Shown here in pieces: positions 8,226 to 16,540 of a stretch of 64,000 nt of DNA. Position numbers and translations under genes: made by a program. The notes under the pieces are model-generated. The model did not search any database. It was not told the origin of the DNA and worked only from the letters and a program-made list of their open reading frames with translations. The DNA is from an uncultured Roseobacter sp. (GTDB taxonomy: Bacteria; Pseudomonadota; Alphaproteobacteria; Rhodobacterales; Rhodobacteraceae), in contig NZ_CANLNE010000006.1 of NCBI RefSeq assembly GCF_947492555.1, forward strand, positions 1 through 64,000, written 5' to 3'. Every line of letters begins with the position of its first letter. Positions within the stretch are counted from its first letter, which is position 1.

Positions 8226-9989
8226 ATGGCTGACAGTCCCAATACCGGCGCCGACGGGCCGATCACGGTCACGATCAAAGTGGCGGGCAGTGCAATCGAT
8301 GACGAATTGCAGATCGCGCGCGTGCAGGTGGATGCGGGCGTGGGGCGTCTGCCCGAGGCGCAGCTGGTGCTGATGGCGGGGTCCATCGCGGAGAATGAGT
8401 TTCCCGAGGCGGATGGGTCGGATTTCAAGATCGGGTCGGAGATTTCCATGGCCGCCGCTTATGGGGATGGGTCGGATCAGGAGCTCTTCAAGGGGGTGAT
8501 CATCGCCAAGCGTCTGCGCATCACCCGGGGCGCGCCGCGGCTGGAGCTGTCGTGCATCGACAAGGCGGCCAAGCTGACGCACACGCGCAAATCCGCGTTT
8601 TACGAGCAGAAGAAAGACAGCGATGTGATGTCGCAGATCCTGTCGGATGCGGGTTTGTCGGCGGATGTGACCGCAACGACGGATACGGCGCGCGACATCC
8701 TGCGCCACGCCTGCACGGACTGGGGCTATCTGCGCAGCCTTGCGGACCGGAACGGTCATGTGCTGACGGTGAGCGACGGCAAGGTCACCTCGGCGCCGCC
8801 CGAGGCGGATGGCTCTGCGGTGCTGACGGTCACGCTGGGGATCGATATGATCAGCTTTGACGCGCGGGTGGATGCCCAGACCAGTCTGGGCGGCGCGCAG
8901 GCCAGTGCCTGGGATTCCGTGGCGCAGGAGATCGTGCAGGAAAAAGGCAAGGACCCGGCGACGGGCAAATGGGGCAATTACACGCCTTCTGATCTGGCCG
9001 ATGTGCTGGGCGCGCGCGACCATCTGCTCAGCACCCCGCGCGAGATCCCGGCGGCAGATCTGAAACTCGTCACCGATGCGCGCACCCTGCGCACGGTGCT
9101 GGCCTCGATCCAGGGCACCTGCAGCTTTCAGGGGTCCGGTCTGGCCGTGCCGGGCGCGGTGATCGAACTGGTGGGGCTGGGCGATCGCTTCAGCGGCGAT
9201 GCCTATGTCGGCGGCGTGCGGCAGGTCATCGAGGAGGGGGCCTGGACCACGGAGGCCATGCTCGGCCTGCCCGACAGCTGGAACGTGGATACGCCGGGGT
9301 TCGAGGGCGAAAGTGCCGCCGGGCTGGCCGCGCCCATTCACGGGTTGCAGGTCGGCAAGGTGGTCAAGCTCGACGAAGACCCCGACAGCAAGATGCGGAT
9401 CAAGATCAAGCTGCCGATGATCGCGGACCCGGCCCCGGAGGTCTGGGCGCGCTATGCGCAGCCCTATGCCTCCAAGGATGCGGGCATCCAGTTCATGCCA
9501 GAGATTGATGACGAGGTGCTGGTGGGGTTTCTGAATGCAGACCCCAATGCGGCGGTGGTGCTGGGGTCGGTGCATAATGCCAAGACCCCGCAGGCGGAGA
9601 CCCCGACTGCGGAAAATTTCATCAAGGGCATCGTGACCCGCGAGGCGATGAAGCTGACGTTCGATGAGGAGAAGAAGATCATCACCATCGAGACGCCCGG
9701 CGGTCACAAGGTGACGATGGATGATGATGCCACCAGCGTGACGCTGCAGGATTCCACCGGCAATAAAATCGAGATGACCAGCAGCGGGATCGCCCTGAGC
9801 AGCCCCGGCGACATCTCTCTGACGGCCACGGGCGCGGTGACCATCGCGGCCACCAGCGACACCAGCATCAGCGGCATGAATGTCACCGCCGAGGGCGATG
9901 TCGGGTTCACCGGCAAGGGCGGGGCCACGGCCGAGGTCAGCTCCGGCGGGCAGACGACCGTCAAGGGCGCGATGGTCATGATCAACTAG
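8226..9989 (+). CDS. CIS spike/hub protein (Pvc8/Afp8, VgrG-like)
   Basis: A 587-residue VgrG-type protein. Residues of about 10-350 are the gp27/late-control-D-like hub. Residues of about 365-455 are the gp5 OB-fold ('VGKVVKLDEDPDSKMRIKIKLP', 'VWARYAQPYA', 'FMPEIDDEVLVGF'). From about 475 a repetitive beta-helix needle follows ('ISLTATGAVTIAATSDTSI', 'GGQTTVKGAMVMIN'). It forms the trimeric spike below the tube. There is no C-terminal extension long enough to be an effector. A single-domain PAAR tip is encoded 15 bases downstream. No T6SS core genes are present, so this is a CIS spike and not an orphan T6SS VgrG. Confidence 0.92.
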   Translation: MADSPNTGADGPITVTIKVAGSAIDDELQIARVQVDAGVGRLPEAQLVLMAGSIAENEFPEADGSDFKIGSEISMAAAYGDGSDQELFKGVIIAKRLRITRGAPRLELSCIDKAAKLTHTRKSAFYEQKKDSDVMSQILSDAGLSADVTATTDTARDILRHACTDWGYLRSLADRNGHVLTVSDGKVTSAPPEADGSAVLTVTLGIDMISFDARVDAQTSLGGAQASAWDSVAQEIVQEKGKDPATGKWGNYTPSDLADVLGARDHLLSTPREIPAADLKLVTDARTLRTVLASIQGTCSFQGSGLAVPGAVIELVGLGDRFSGDAYVGGVRQVIEEGAWTTEAMLGLPDSWNVDTPGFEGESAAGLAAPIHGLQVGKVVKLDEDPDSKMRIKIKLPMIADPAPEVWARYAQPYASKDAGIQFMPEIDDEVLVGFLNADPNAAVVLGSVHNAKTPQAETPTAENFIKGIVTREAMKLTFDEEKKIITIETPGGHKVTMDDDATSVTLQDSTGNKIEMTSSGIALSSPGDISLTATGAVTIAATSDTSISGMNVTAEGDVGFTGKGGATAEVSSGGQTTVKGAMVMIN

Positions 9990-10004
9990 GGGGAGGAGAG
10001 GGCA

Positions 10005-10295
10005 ATGCCACCAGCAGCACGGATCACGGATATGCAGACCTGCCCGATGGTGACGGGGATCGTGCCCCATGTCGGCGGGCCGGTGATCGGCCCCGGCGTG
10101 GCCACGGTGCTGATTGCAAGCCTGCCCGCGGCGGTTCTGGGTGACAATTGCACCTGTGTCGGTCCGCCTGCGACCATCGTCAAAGGGTCGGCCACGGTGC
10201 TGATCGGCGGCATGCCCGCGGCGCGCATGGGCGATTCCACCTCGCATGGGGGCAGCATCGTGCTGGGCGCCCCCACCGTGATGATCGGGGGTTAG
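10005..10295 (+). CDS. PAAR-domain spike tip protein (Pvc10-like)
   Basis: A 96-residue protein made almost entirely of a PAAR domain: 'PAARITDMQTCPM', 'HVGGPVIGPGVATVLIASLPAAVLGDNCTC', 'IVKGSATVLIGGMPAARMGD' and 'HGG'. His and Cys residues at the usual sites could hold the tip metal ion. It would sharpen the trimeric spike. It has no N- or C-terminal extension, so it is unlikely to carry an effector itself. It lies directly after the spike gene and 2 bases before the gp25 gene. Confidence 0.92.
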   Translation: MPPAARITDMQTCPMVTGIVPHVGGPVIGPGVATVLIASLPAAVLGDNCTCVGPPATIVKGSATVLIGGMPAARMGDSTSHGGSIVLGAPTVMIGG

Positions 10296-10297
10296 GG

Positions 10298-10729
10298 ATG
10301 GCTGATCCATCTTTCCTGGGGCGCGGCTGGGCCTTCCCGCCCGCGTTTGACAATGGCACCGGCGAAGCCCGTCTGGTGCAGGCCGAAGAGGATATCGCCG
10401 AGAGCCTGCGCATCCTGATGGAGACCCGCCCGGGCGAGCGGATCATGCACCCCAACTACGGTTGCCGTCTGCATGATCTGGTGTTCGAGCCGATGAACAG
10501 CGAGACCGAAGCGGAGATCGAAGTGGCGATTTCGCGTGCGATCCTGTTTTTCGAGCCGCGCATCAAGCTCGGCGCGGTGACCGTGGACGTGCGTCAGGCC
10601 CTGGAGGGGCATCTGGCGGTGACGCTGACCTACACGGTGATAGAGACCAACGAGCGGCACAACATGGTGTTTCCCTTCTACCTCACCGAGGGGACGCTTG
10701 TGTCGCAGAAACCGGTGCCCGCTGCATGA
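10298..10729 (+). CDS. CIS baseplate wedge protein, GPW/gp25 family (Pvc9/Afp9-like)
   Basis: A 143-residue protein read from ATG 10298, three bases after the PAAR stop. It has the gp25 signature: 'EEDIAESLRILMETRPGERIMHPNYGC', then 'EIEVAISRAILFFEPRIKLGAVTVD' and a C-terminal strand pair ending in 'YTVIETNERHNMVFPFYL'. gp25 proteins start sheath assembly in the inner baseplate. The gene order PAAR before gp25 is swapped relative to the Photorhabdus numbering (pvc9, pvc10). Its TGA overlaps the ATG of the lipoprotein gene. Confidence 0.93.
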   Translation: MADPSFLGRGWAFPPAFDNGTGEARLVQAEEDIAESLRILMETRPGERIMHPNYGCRLHDLVFEPMNSETEAEIEVAISRAILFFEPRIKLGAVTVDVRQALEGHLAVTLTYTVIETNERHNMVFPFYLTEGTLVSQKPVPAA

Positions 10730-11640
10730 AGGCTGCCGTCACATATCTGCTGGTCTTTGCGCTGGCGGGCTGTGGCGCAGTGGAGGCGGTGCAGACCAGC
10801 AAGACGTTCGAGTTGCTTGGGCTGGCACCGGATGAACCCTGCGTCGTGACCCGGCGCGAAGGCAAGCGGCTGGCCGGGTCCTATCTGCGGCAACCGGTGG
10901 CGTCCGAGGGCAGCGATGTGTTCTTCGTGACAGGCAAGACATCCCGCAAGGGCTTGCCGCGTAATCTGGTGTTCAACGATCAGACCCTGCGCCGCATTCG
11001 CCCGCAGGAGGATGGCACATTGGATGGGTCCCGCCGGTCGGTGGCCACACCGATTGACGGGCTTGGCATCGCCGGGCAACTGCCCGCCGCCTATACGATG
11101 ACCTACCGCGCGGAGCGGATTGACTACGACGGTCCGGTGGTGGTGGGGCCGAGCCCGACCGGTTTTGAAATCCCGACGACGGGCCGGGTGGTCTATGTGG
11201 GCAAGGTGCAGCTGACGCTGACGACATCCCCCGACGCGGGGGCGCCGGTCACCACGGTCAAGACTGCCGACTTCACCGCCGATATCGGGTACGGATCGCA
11301 GCAGGCGCAGTTTACCGTGGACGCAAGCGCTGCCGGTCTGCCGTTCGAGGGCGTGCAGTGGACGCGGCTTGGCCTCTGCGGCACGCGGGTGACCAGTTCG
11401 GGACAGGGGCAGGTGTTTTTCACGCAGCAAGACGGCAGCCGCCAGATCCCGTTTCAGGCCGGGCGTGCGGCGACGCCGATTCGCGCTTTGCTAGAATCAT
11501 CGCAATTTGCCAGCGCTGACCGGCCTGGCCCGCCGGACAGTTTCGGGGGGACATTCATTATTGCCGGAGATGTCGGCACGCTCAGCGGTGTTTTCATCGC
11601 AACACAACCTGAAAGGGAAGGAAATACCGACCCGTTATAG
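10726..11640 (+). CDS. Predicted lipoprotein embedded in the CIS locus
   Basis: A 304-residue exported protein. The N-terminus MKAAVTYLLVFALAGCGAV contains a lipobox (ALAGC) with Cys16 as the probable lipidated residue. The rest is beta-rich. The C-terminus 'DSFGGTFIIAGDVGTLSGVF' resembles the beta-barrel end of transferrin-binding-protein-like lipoproteins, though the match is short. ATGA overlap with the gp25 gene places it in the CIS operon. It is not a standard PVC/Afp component. It may tether the apparatus to the envelope or be an accessory surface protein; function is unknown. Confidence 0.7.
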   Translation: MKAAVTYLLVFALAGCGAVEAVQTSKTFELLGLAPDEPCVVTRREGKRLAGSYLRQPVASEGSDVFFVTGKTSRKGLPRNLVFNDQTLRRIRPQEDGTLDGSRRSVATPIDGLGIAGQLPAAYTMTYRAERIDYDGPVVVGPSPTGFEIPTTGRVVYVGKVQLTLTTSPDAGAPVTTVKTADFTADIGYGSQQAQFTVDASAAGLPFEGVQWTRLGLCGTRVTSSGQGQVFFTQQDGSRQIPFQAGRAATPIRALLESSQFASADRPGPPDSFGGTFIIAGDVGTLSGVFIATQPEREGNTDPL

Positions 11641-11774
11641 GGTCAAGGACTGCGGTTTTGCTTGCATCAGGCAAGCGGACGCATAGTGTTAAAAGGTCTC
11701 CTATTGTTCTCAAACGTTTATGATTGCTCAGGTTTTTTGGCCAGGGGTGGCCGCTGTTTCAATGACTGCCAGAG
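11641..11774 (+). promoter_or_regulatory. Gap within the CIS locus with two stem-loops, possible internal promoter or processing site
   Basis: This 134-base AT-richer gap is the only sizeable break inside the CIS locus. It holds GCTTGC-ATCAG-GCAAGC (11660-11676) and GGCCA-GGGG-TGGCC (11739-11752, just after six T). Neither stem is followed by a T-tract on the plus strand, so neither is a convincing intrinsic terminator. The gap could split the locus into two transcripts; no clear -35/-10 pair could be assigned. Confidence 0.35.
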
Positions 11775-14700
11775 GTGTCGATAGCTGCCGTGCATCGAAA
11801 TTGGGATGATATTCTTGTAACACCGGGGTCGCTCAGCAGCGACAGGTTGCCGGTTGCGTTGCACCGGGGTCGCACGGATGTGCGGCCTGAAACGCTGGCC
11901 GAGGCGTTTTGCAAGGCCGGGCGCAGGCTGCACGCAAAAGATGTGCCACGGGGTGACCGGCCCAAGAGATCCGGCCCCTGGGTGCGGCTTTTCCGGTCCG
12001 AACCGGCCTATATTTGTTCGGAGCTTGCATCCTTCGACGTGCGCCAGGCGGCCTTTGCGTTTGACCGGGCCATCGAGACCGATCCGGAGCGGGCCGCGCA
12101 GGTAATCTCTGAGCTTGCGAGGCGGTTGCAGGATTGGATTTCACGGCTGGAGACCGGGCGATCTTCGCCGTTTTCGAAACAGATCCAGCGGCTGAATGCC
12201 GAGGCCGATCTGCAGGCGCGGCTTGTCAGGCTGACCGGCGTCGCGCCGCCCGGCATCCTGCGGGTGGTGCGCAGCATCATCCCCAATGTCAGCCGCGTGC
12301 GGGGCGATGCGCTGACCCAGGCGCGGGCGGTGGTCACGGCCTACCGCTCGACCCATGCGCTGCTGCGCAACGCGGTGGAAACGCTGCGCCCCCATGCAAT
12401 TGCCGCCTTTGAGGCGCGCATCAACTCCGGCGACATGGACCCGGCTTTGGGTCTGCTGGTGGCAGAGCTGCAGACGGCGCTGCAGGTCGACGGGGTGATC
12501 AACGGGGTGGTCGACCGGTTTGTGCATTTCTACTACGAGGACATCATCGGTCAGCAGGCGGCCCCGGCCTCGCCGGAACGGGTGCTGCTGCATCTGGACG
12601 CAGGACCGCAGGCGCTGTTCCTGCCGGAAGGCACCACGCTCTCCGCGCGCAAGCCGGACAACAGCGTACAGCGCTTTGCCACCGAAGCGCCGGTGCATGT
12701 CAGCTCCACCCGTCTGAAATCCGTGGCCACCCTGACCTATGAGACGGACCCGCAGATATCCTTCAACGCGGAGTTGGGCGGGATCACCGGCCTGCAGTTC
12801 ACCCATTGGCAGCCGAAACCGGAGGTGGCGCAATCCGCCGGGGCAGGGGTTTTTTCCGTAGGCACCGCAGGGCCGGTGCGCATGGGGCTCGACATCAGCT
12901 CGCCCATGCTGGCGCTGGCGCAGGGCACCCGTCGGATCGAGGTGGCGCTGGTGCTGCAGCGGGCGTCCGGCCTGCCCGCGCTGCCCGACGCAGCAGAGGT
13001 GGTGCGGTTTTCGGAAGAGGCCCCGGCAGCGGCGGAGACGCTGGTCACCCTGCAGTCCGATCCCGCGCTGGTGCGGGCGTTCTTTCCGGGCAAGCTGGAG
13101 GCAGGCATTCAGTCGCTGGCCAAAGGGGCGGAGCGCATGGCCGCCGAGGCGGGGGAGAGCCTGTGTCTCAGCAGGCTTTATCACTATCTGGCGACGCGGA
13201 TCGAGACGGCGGGGCAGCTGCGGTTGCTGTTGGGTAGGATTGTCACGCTCTGCCTGATTGAGCGCGTGCCCTTCCCGCGAGATGGTTTCCGCGATCTGCT
13301 TAACAACAAGATCGAGACGCACCGCGCGGCGCTGTCCGAAGGGGTGCGCGACCTGACGGGCATCGGCGATGTGCCCGCCTCCATGATCCTTGAGATTTTT
13401 GCCGACGGGCCGGACAGCCTGACGCCGGAAGACCTGTTCCAGAAGCTTCTGGGCGATGCCTTTGACCTGTCGCTGAGCACCAAGGACGGGCCGATCACCG
13501 CGTCGGTCAGTCAGGTGCTGCCCTCGGGCAAAGCCGGGCAGGCAGGGATCACGCTGGTGCTGGTGCTGGCACCGGGCATGCCTGCCGTCGCGGCAGGAGA
13601 GGGGATGCCCGCGCCGACCCTGATGCTGCGCAATGCCGCCAATCCGCGTATCTGCCCGGTTTCCTTTCTGGAGATGTATACGCTGGAGGCCATTGACATC
13701 GAGGTGTCGGCAACCGGTATGCAAAAGCTGCTGGCCTGGTCGGACGACGGGCCGCTGGCCACGGATCAGTCGTTCCTGCCCTTCGGTGCGCGGCCACAGG
13801 ATGGGGCGAGTTTCATCGTGGCCAGCCCGGAAATGGCGCAGAAACCCGTGACGGAAATCGCCGTCACGCTGACCTGGGCAGAGATGCCGGACCCCCTGGG
13901 CGGGTTTGCCGCCCATTACGCCAGCTATGCCGGGAAACCCGACATCCCGCAGCCGAAACTGTCGGTGACCTATCTGAGCGGCGACGGCTGGAAACCGGTG
14001 AGTGACGCGCCGCTGCCGCTTTTTGAAACCCTACCGGTGACCGGGGAGTTGACGCCCGAGCGCAGTTTCGGCGGGCGCATCAAGGGGCATTCGGTGCGCG
14101 CACCTGGCCGTCTGACGCCGGAGATGTTCACCGCGCGGCAAAGCCTGCGCGCGGGGGCCGTGCGCCTGACGTTGTCGGGCACTGCAGGCGGGTTTCACGC
14201 CGATCAATATCCGCTGGCGCTGGTCGAGGCGATGCGACCCCGGTTGCTGCCCTTTCCCGCGCGCAAGATCCCGCCCGCGCCTTTCGTGCCGAAGATCGAT
14301 GCGTTCGAGCTGTCCTACACGGCGCGGGCGTCCATCGAGGTCAACGCGCCCGATGCCGCCAACCCGGGTGAGCGGATCGTGCAGATCAACCCCTTTGGCC
14401 GGGTCGAGGTCTTTCCCAACCGGATGCTGCGCGAGATCGGGGTTTTCCCGCGCAGGCTGGGGTTCGGGCATCTTTTCCTGCATCTGACGGGCGATCATGC
14501 CACCGGCCCGGTGCCGCTGTTGTTCGATATGGCAGAGAGTGGTCATCTGCGGCTGGTGCCCCGGCCCAACCCGGTGAAATGGTTCTATCTGGCCAGCCAT
14601 GGCTGGACCGAGCTGCCCGATACCGCGATCTCGTCTGATACCACCGCCGGGCTGATGCGCTCGGGGCTGGTGATGGTGGACCTGCCCGAGGATGCCGCCC

Positions 14701-15698
14701 AGCATTCGCCGGAAATGCCTGCTGGCGGCGTCTGGATGGCGGCGGTGGCAACCGAGCCGGACCTGAGCGTTTTCCCGGACCTGTCGGACTTGCGCACAAA
14801 CGGTGTTTGGGCCACGTGCACGGATGGCAGCTATCATGACCGCAGCCTTGATCGGGTCTGGACCTTCAACCCCGCACAGCCGGGCATTGCTGCGATCACC
14901 GAAATTCCGACCCCTGCCGACGTGCGCCCGCCCGAGCATCGCGATGCTTTTGTCGCCCGCGTGGCGGAGCGGTTGCGGCACCGCAAGCGGGCGGTCACGC
15001 CCTGGGATATAGAGCGGCTGGTGCTGGATGCCTTTCCGGAGGTCTGGATGGCGAAATGCCTGCCGGGTTTGCGCCGTGACGATCCCGCCCCCGCGCCCGG
15101 TCAGGCCATGCTGGTGGTGGTGCGACAGCCCCCGCCCGAGCCCACGGCACAGATGTTTGATGTCAGCACCCTGCAGCGCATCCGCGATTACGTGGATGCC
15201 CACGCGCCCGGTTTTGCCCATGTGGAAGTGGTCAACCCAACCTATGACCGTCTGCTGGTGCGCGCCAAGCTGGCCTTTGACCCCTACCGCGATGACGGGG
15301 CCATGGCGCAGCGGTTGCAGCGCGATCTGCGGCGGTTCCTGTCGGTCTGGACGGCACCGCAAGAGCTTGGGCGGTTCGGCTGGTCGCTCAACCTCAAGAT
15401 GCTCAACGCCCATATCAACGATCTCGACTACGTGCGCGGGGTGACGGATTTCTCGCTGCTGCATCTGGCGGCGGATGATGCGGGCGCGCATGTGCTGCTC
15501 GATTCCGCGCAAAGCGACTGGCGCGGCACCCTCGGGCCCAGCCTGCGCGGGTCGCGTCCGTGGAGCCTGCCGCTCTCGGCGGCGGAACATGCGCTGACGG
15601 TGGTGCAGGCCACGCAGAATGAAACGCCGGTGCAAAGCGGGATCAGCCGACTGTCTGTGGGCGGCAACCTTATCGTCGGTCAAAGGAGTCCCTCGTGA
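11775..15698 (+). CDS. Large CIS baseplate wedge protein (Pvc11/Afp11-like)
   Basis: A 1307-residue protein, by position and features the Pvc11/Afp11 counterpart. The N-terminal half is mostly helical then beta-rich. The C-terminal part (about 1070-1250) has baseplate J/gp6-like features: 'RLRHRKRAVTPWDIERLVLDAFPEVW', 'TLQRIRDYVDAHAPGFAHVEVVNPTYDRL' and 'LGRFGWSLNLKMLNAHINDLDYVRGV'. Such proteins dimerise with the Pvc12 homologue to form the baseplate ring. The start is GTG 11775; no strong ribosome site is evident and slightly later starts are possible. The stop overlaps the next GTG (GTGA). Confidence 0.85.
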   Translation: MSIAAVHRNWDDILVTPGSLSSDRLPVALHRGRTDVRPETLAEAFCKAGRRLHAKDVPRGDRPKRSGPWVRLFRSEPAYICSELASFDVRQAAFAFDRAIETDPERAAQVISELARRLQDWISRLETGRSSPFSKQIQRLNAEADLQARLVRLTGVAPPGILRVVRSIIPNVSRVRGDALTQARAVVTAYRSTHALLRNAVETLRPHAIAAFEARINSGDMDPALGLLVAELQTALQVDGVINGVVDRFVHFYYEDIIGQQAAPASPERVLLHLDAGPQALFLPEGTTLSARKPDNSVQRFATEAPVHVSSTRLKSVATLTYETDPQISFNAELGGITGLQFTHWQPKPEVAQSAGAGVFSVGTAGPVRMGLDISSPMLALAQGTRRIEVALVLQRASGLPALPDAAEVVRFSEEAPAAAETLVTLQSDPALVRAFFPGKLEAGIQSLAKGAERMAAEAGESLCLSRLYHYLATRIETAGQLRLLLGRIVTLCLIERVPFPRDGFRDLLNNKIETHRAALSEGVRDLTGIGDVPASMILEIFADGPDSLTPEDLFQKLLGDAFDLSLSTKDGPITASVSQVLPSGKAGQAGITLVLVLAPGMPAVAAGEGMPAPTLMLRNAANPRICPVSFLEMYTLEAIDIEVSATGMQKLLAWSDDGPLATDQSFLPFGARPQDGASFIVASPEMAQKPVTEIAVTLTWAEMPDPLGGFAAHYASYAGKPDIPQPKLSVTYLSGDGWKPVSDAPLPLFETLPVTGELTPERSFGGRIKGHSVRAPGRLTPEMFTARQSLRAGAVRLTLSGTAGGFHADQYPLALVEAMRPRLLPFPARKIPPAPFVPKIDAFELSYTARASIEVNAPDAANPGERIVQINPFGRVEVFPNRMLREIGVFPRRLGFGHLFLHLTGDHATGPVPLLFDMAESGHLRLVPRPNPVKWFYLASHGWTELPDTAISSDTTAGLMRSGLVMVDLPEDAAQHSPEMPAGGVWMAAVATEPDLSVFPDLSDLRTNGVWATCTDGSYHDRSLDRVWTFNPAQPGIAAITEIPTPADVRPPEHRDAFVARVAERLRHRKRAVTPWDIERLVLDAFPEVWMAKCLPGLRRDDPAPAPGQAMLVVVRQPPPEPTAQMFDVSTLQRIRDYVDAHAPGFAHVEVVNPTYDRLLVRAKLAFDPYRDDGAMAQRLQRDLRRFLSVWTAPQELGRFGWSLNLKMLNAHINDLDYVRGVTDFSLLHLAADDAGAHVLLDSAQSDWRGTLGPSLRGSRPWSLPLSAAEHALTVVQATQNETPVQSGISRLSVGGNLIVGQRSPS

Positions 15699-16540
15699 CA
15701 AAACAGGATCGCACCACTCTGAAATCGTTTTTCCGCGACGGGGCATTGCCGACCGCGCGTGAATACCGGGATCTGATCGACAGCAGCGTCAACCAGGTCG
15801 AGGACGGGTTTTCCAAGACGCCGGGCGACGGGCTGCAGCTGAATTCCGTGGGCACATCGCTGCGGGTGATGAGCCTTTACAAGGGGCTTGGCGCGCCGCG
15901 CCCGGCCTGGGTGATGGAGCATGGCAAGGCCGAAGGCGCGCTGCATCTGCGGCCCGAGCAGGGCATTCTGGCGCAGGCTGATCCGGCGGCAGGTGTCGAG
16001 AACCCGAAGGCCTTGGGTCTGTGTTTCACGGCGGACGGGCGCGCGGGCATCAATACCGATGCGCCCGACTGGCGGCTGGATGTCGATGGCGTGGCGCGCA
16101 TGGGCGGGCGGATCGGAGTGAACTCCCCCGACATCCCGCATGTGCCCGCCGATGGCCGGTGGCACGATATCACGCCCGACATCACCGGCTGTCAGGCCTT
16201 TGAGGTGATGGCAGGGGTGGGCGGCACGCCGCGCACGGGGCGTTATTCCATGCTGCATGCCATTGCGATGAACGCCTATCATCCGCGCAATCCGATCCTG
16301 AACTGGCTGTTCAAGCGGCGCAGCATCAAGGCGCAGACGGCGGTCTATGGCAGCTATGCCGACCGGCTGAAGCTGCGCTGGGTGGCGGGCGAGGGGCGGC
16401 ATTTCTTCAAGCTGCAGATCCGCTCGAACGCGCGGTTCGGCAAGGGCATGGTCATTCGCTACGGGCTGACGCGGCTGTGGTTTGACACCACCATGGGCGG
16501 GTCGCGCGGCGAAGGCGACCGCGACGCGGGGCTGCTGTGA
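15695..16540 (+). CDS. CIS-associated fibre-like protein
   Basis: A 281-residue protein starting at GTG 15695 in a GTGA overlap. After an N-terminal segment shared with tail-fibre attachment regions ('LKSFFRDGALPTAREYRDLID'), residues of about 108-135 contain 'GRAGINTDAPDWRLDVDGVARMGG', like the 'GIGT-P--LDV-G' repeat common before fibre tips. The C-terminal half is a compact beta-rich domain ('LKLRWVAGEGRHFFKLQIR'). It sits between the two baseplate J-like genes, where fibre or adaptor genes can occur. It is far shorter than the Pvc13 receptor-binding fibre, so a baseplate-bound adaptor is as likely as a receptor-binding role. Confidence 0.6.
   Translation: MTKQDRTTLKSFFRDGALPTAREYRDLIDSSVNQVEDGFSKTPGDGLQLNSVGTSLRVMSLYKGLGAPRPAWVMEHGKAEGALHLRPEQGILAQADPAAGVENPKALGLCFTADGRAGINTDAPDWRLDVDGVARMGGRIGVNSPDIPHVPADGRWHDITPDITGCQAFEVMAGVGGTPRTGRYSMLHAIAMNAYHPRNPILNWLFKRRSIKAQTAVYGSYADRLKLRWVAGEGRHFFKLQIRSNARFGKGMVIRYGLTRLWFDTTMGGSRGEGDRDAGLL

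Noticed and set aside
8226-10295. VgrG plus PAAR as an orphan type VI secretion module
   Set aside because: The flanking genes are CIS sheath, tube, DUF5908, LysM and gp25; none of the TssB/C, TssJLM or ClpV-type genes is present.
7725-10310. Open frame of 861 codons on the minus strand across the LysM and spike genes
   Set aside because: It lies antisense to well-supported CIS genes, has Arg/His-rich shadow composition, no ribosome site and no recognisable domain.
11739-11752. GGCCA-GGGG-TGGCC as an intrinsic terminator
   Set aside because: The six T precede rather than follow the stem, so it does not fit a plus-strand terminator; on the minus strand no gene ends here.
12141-13916. Long minus-strand open frame inside the 1307-residue baseplate gene
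   Set aside because: High-GC shadow of the coding strand; low-quality composition rich in Arg, Gln, His and Gly.
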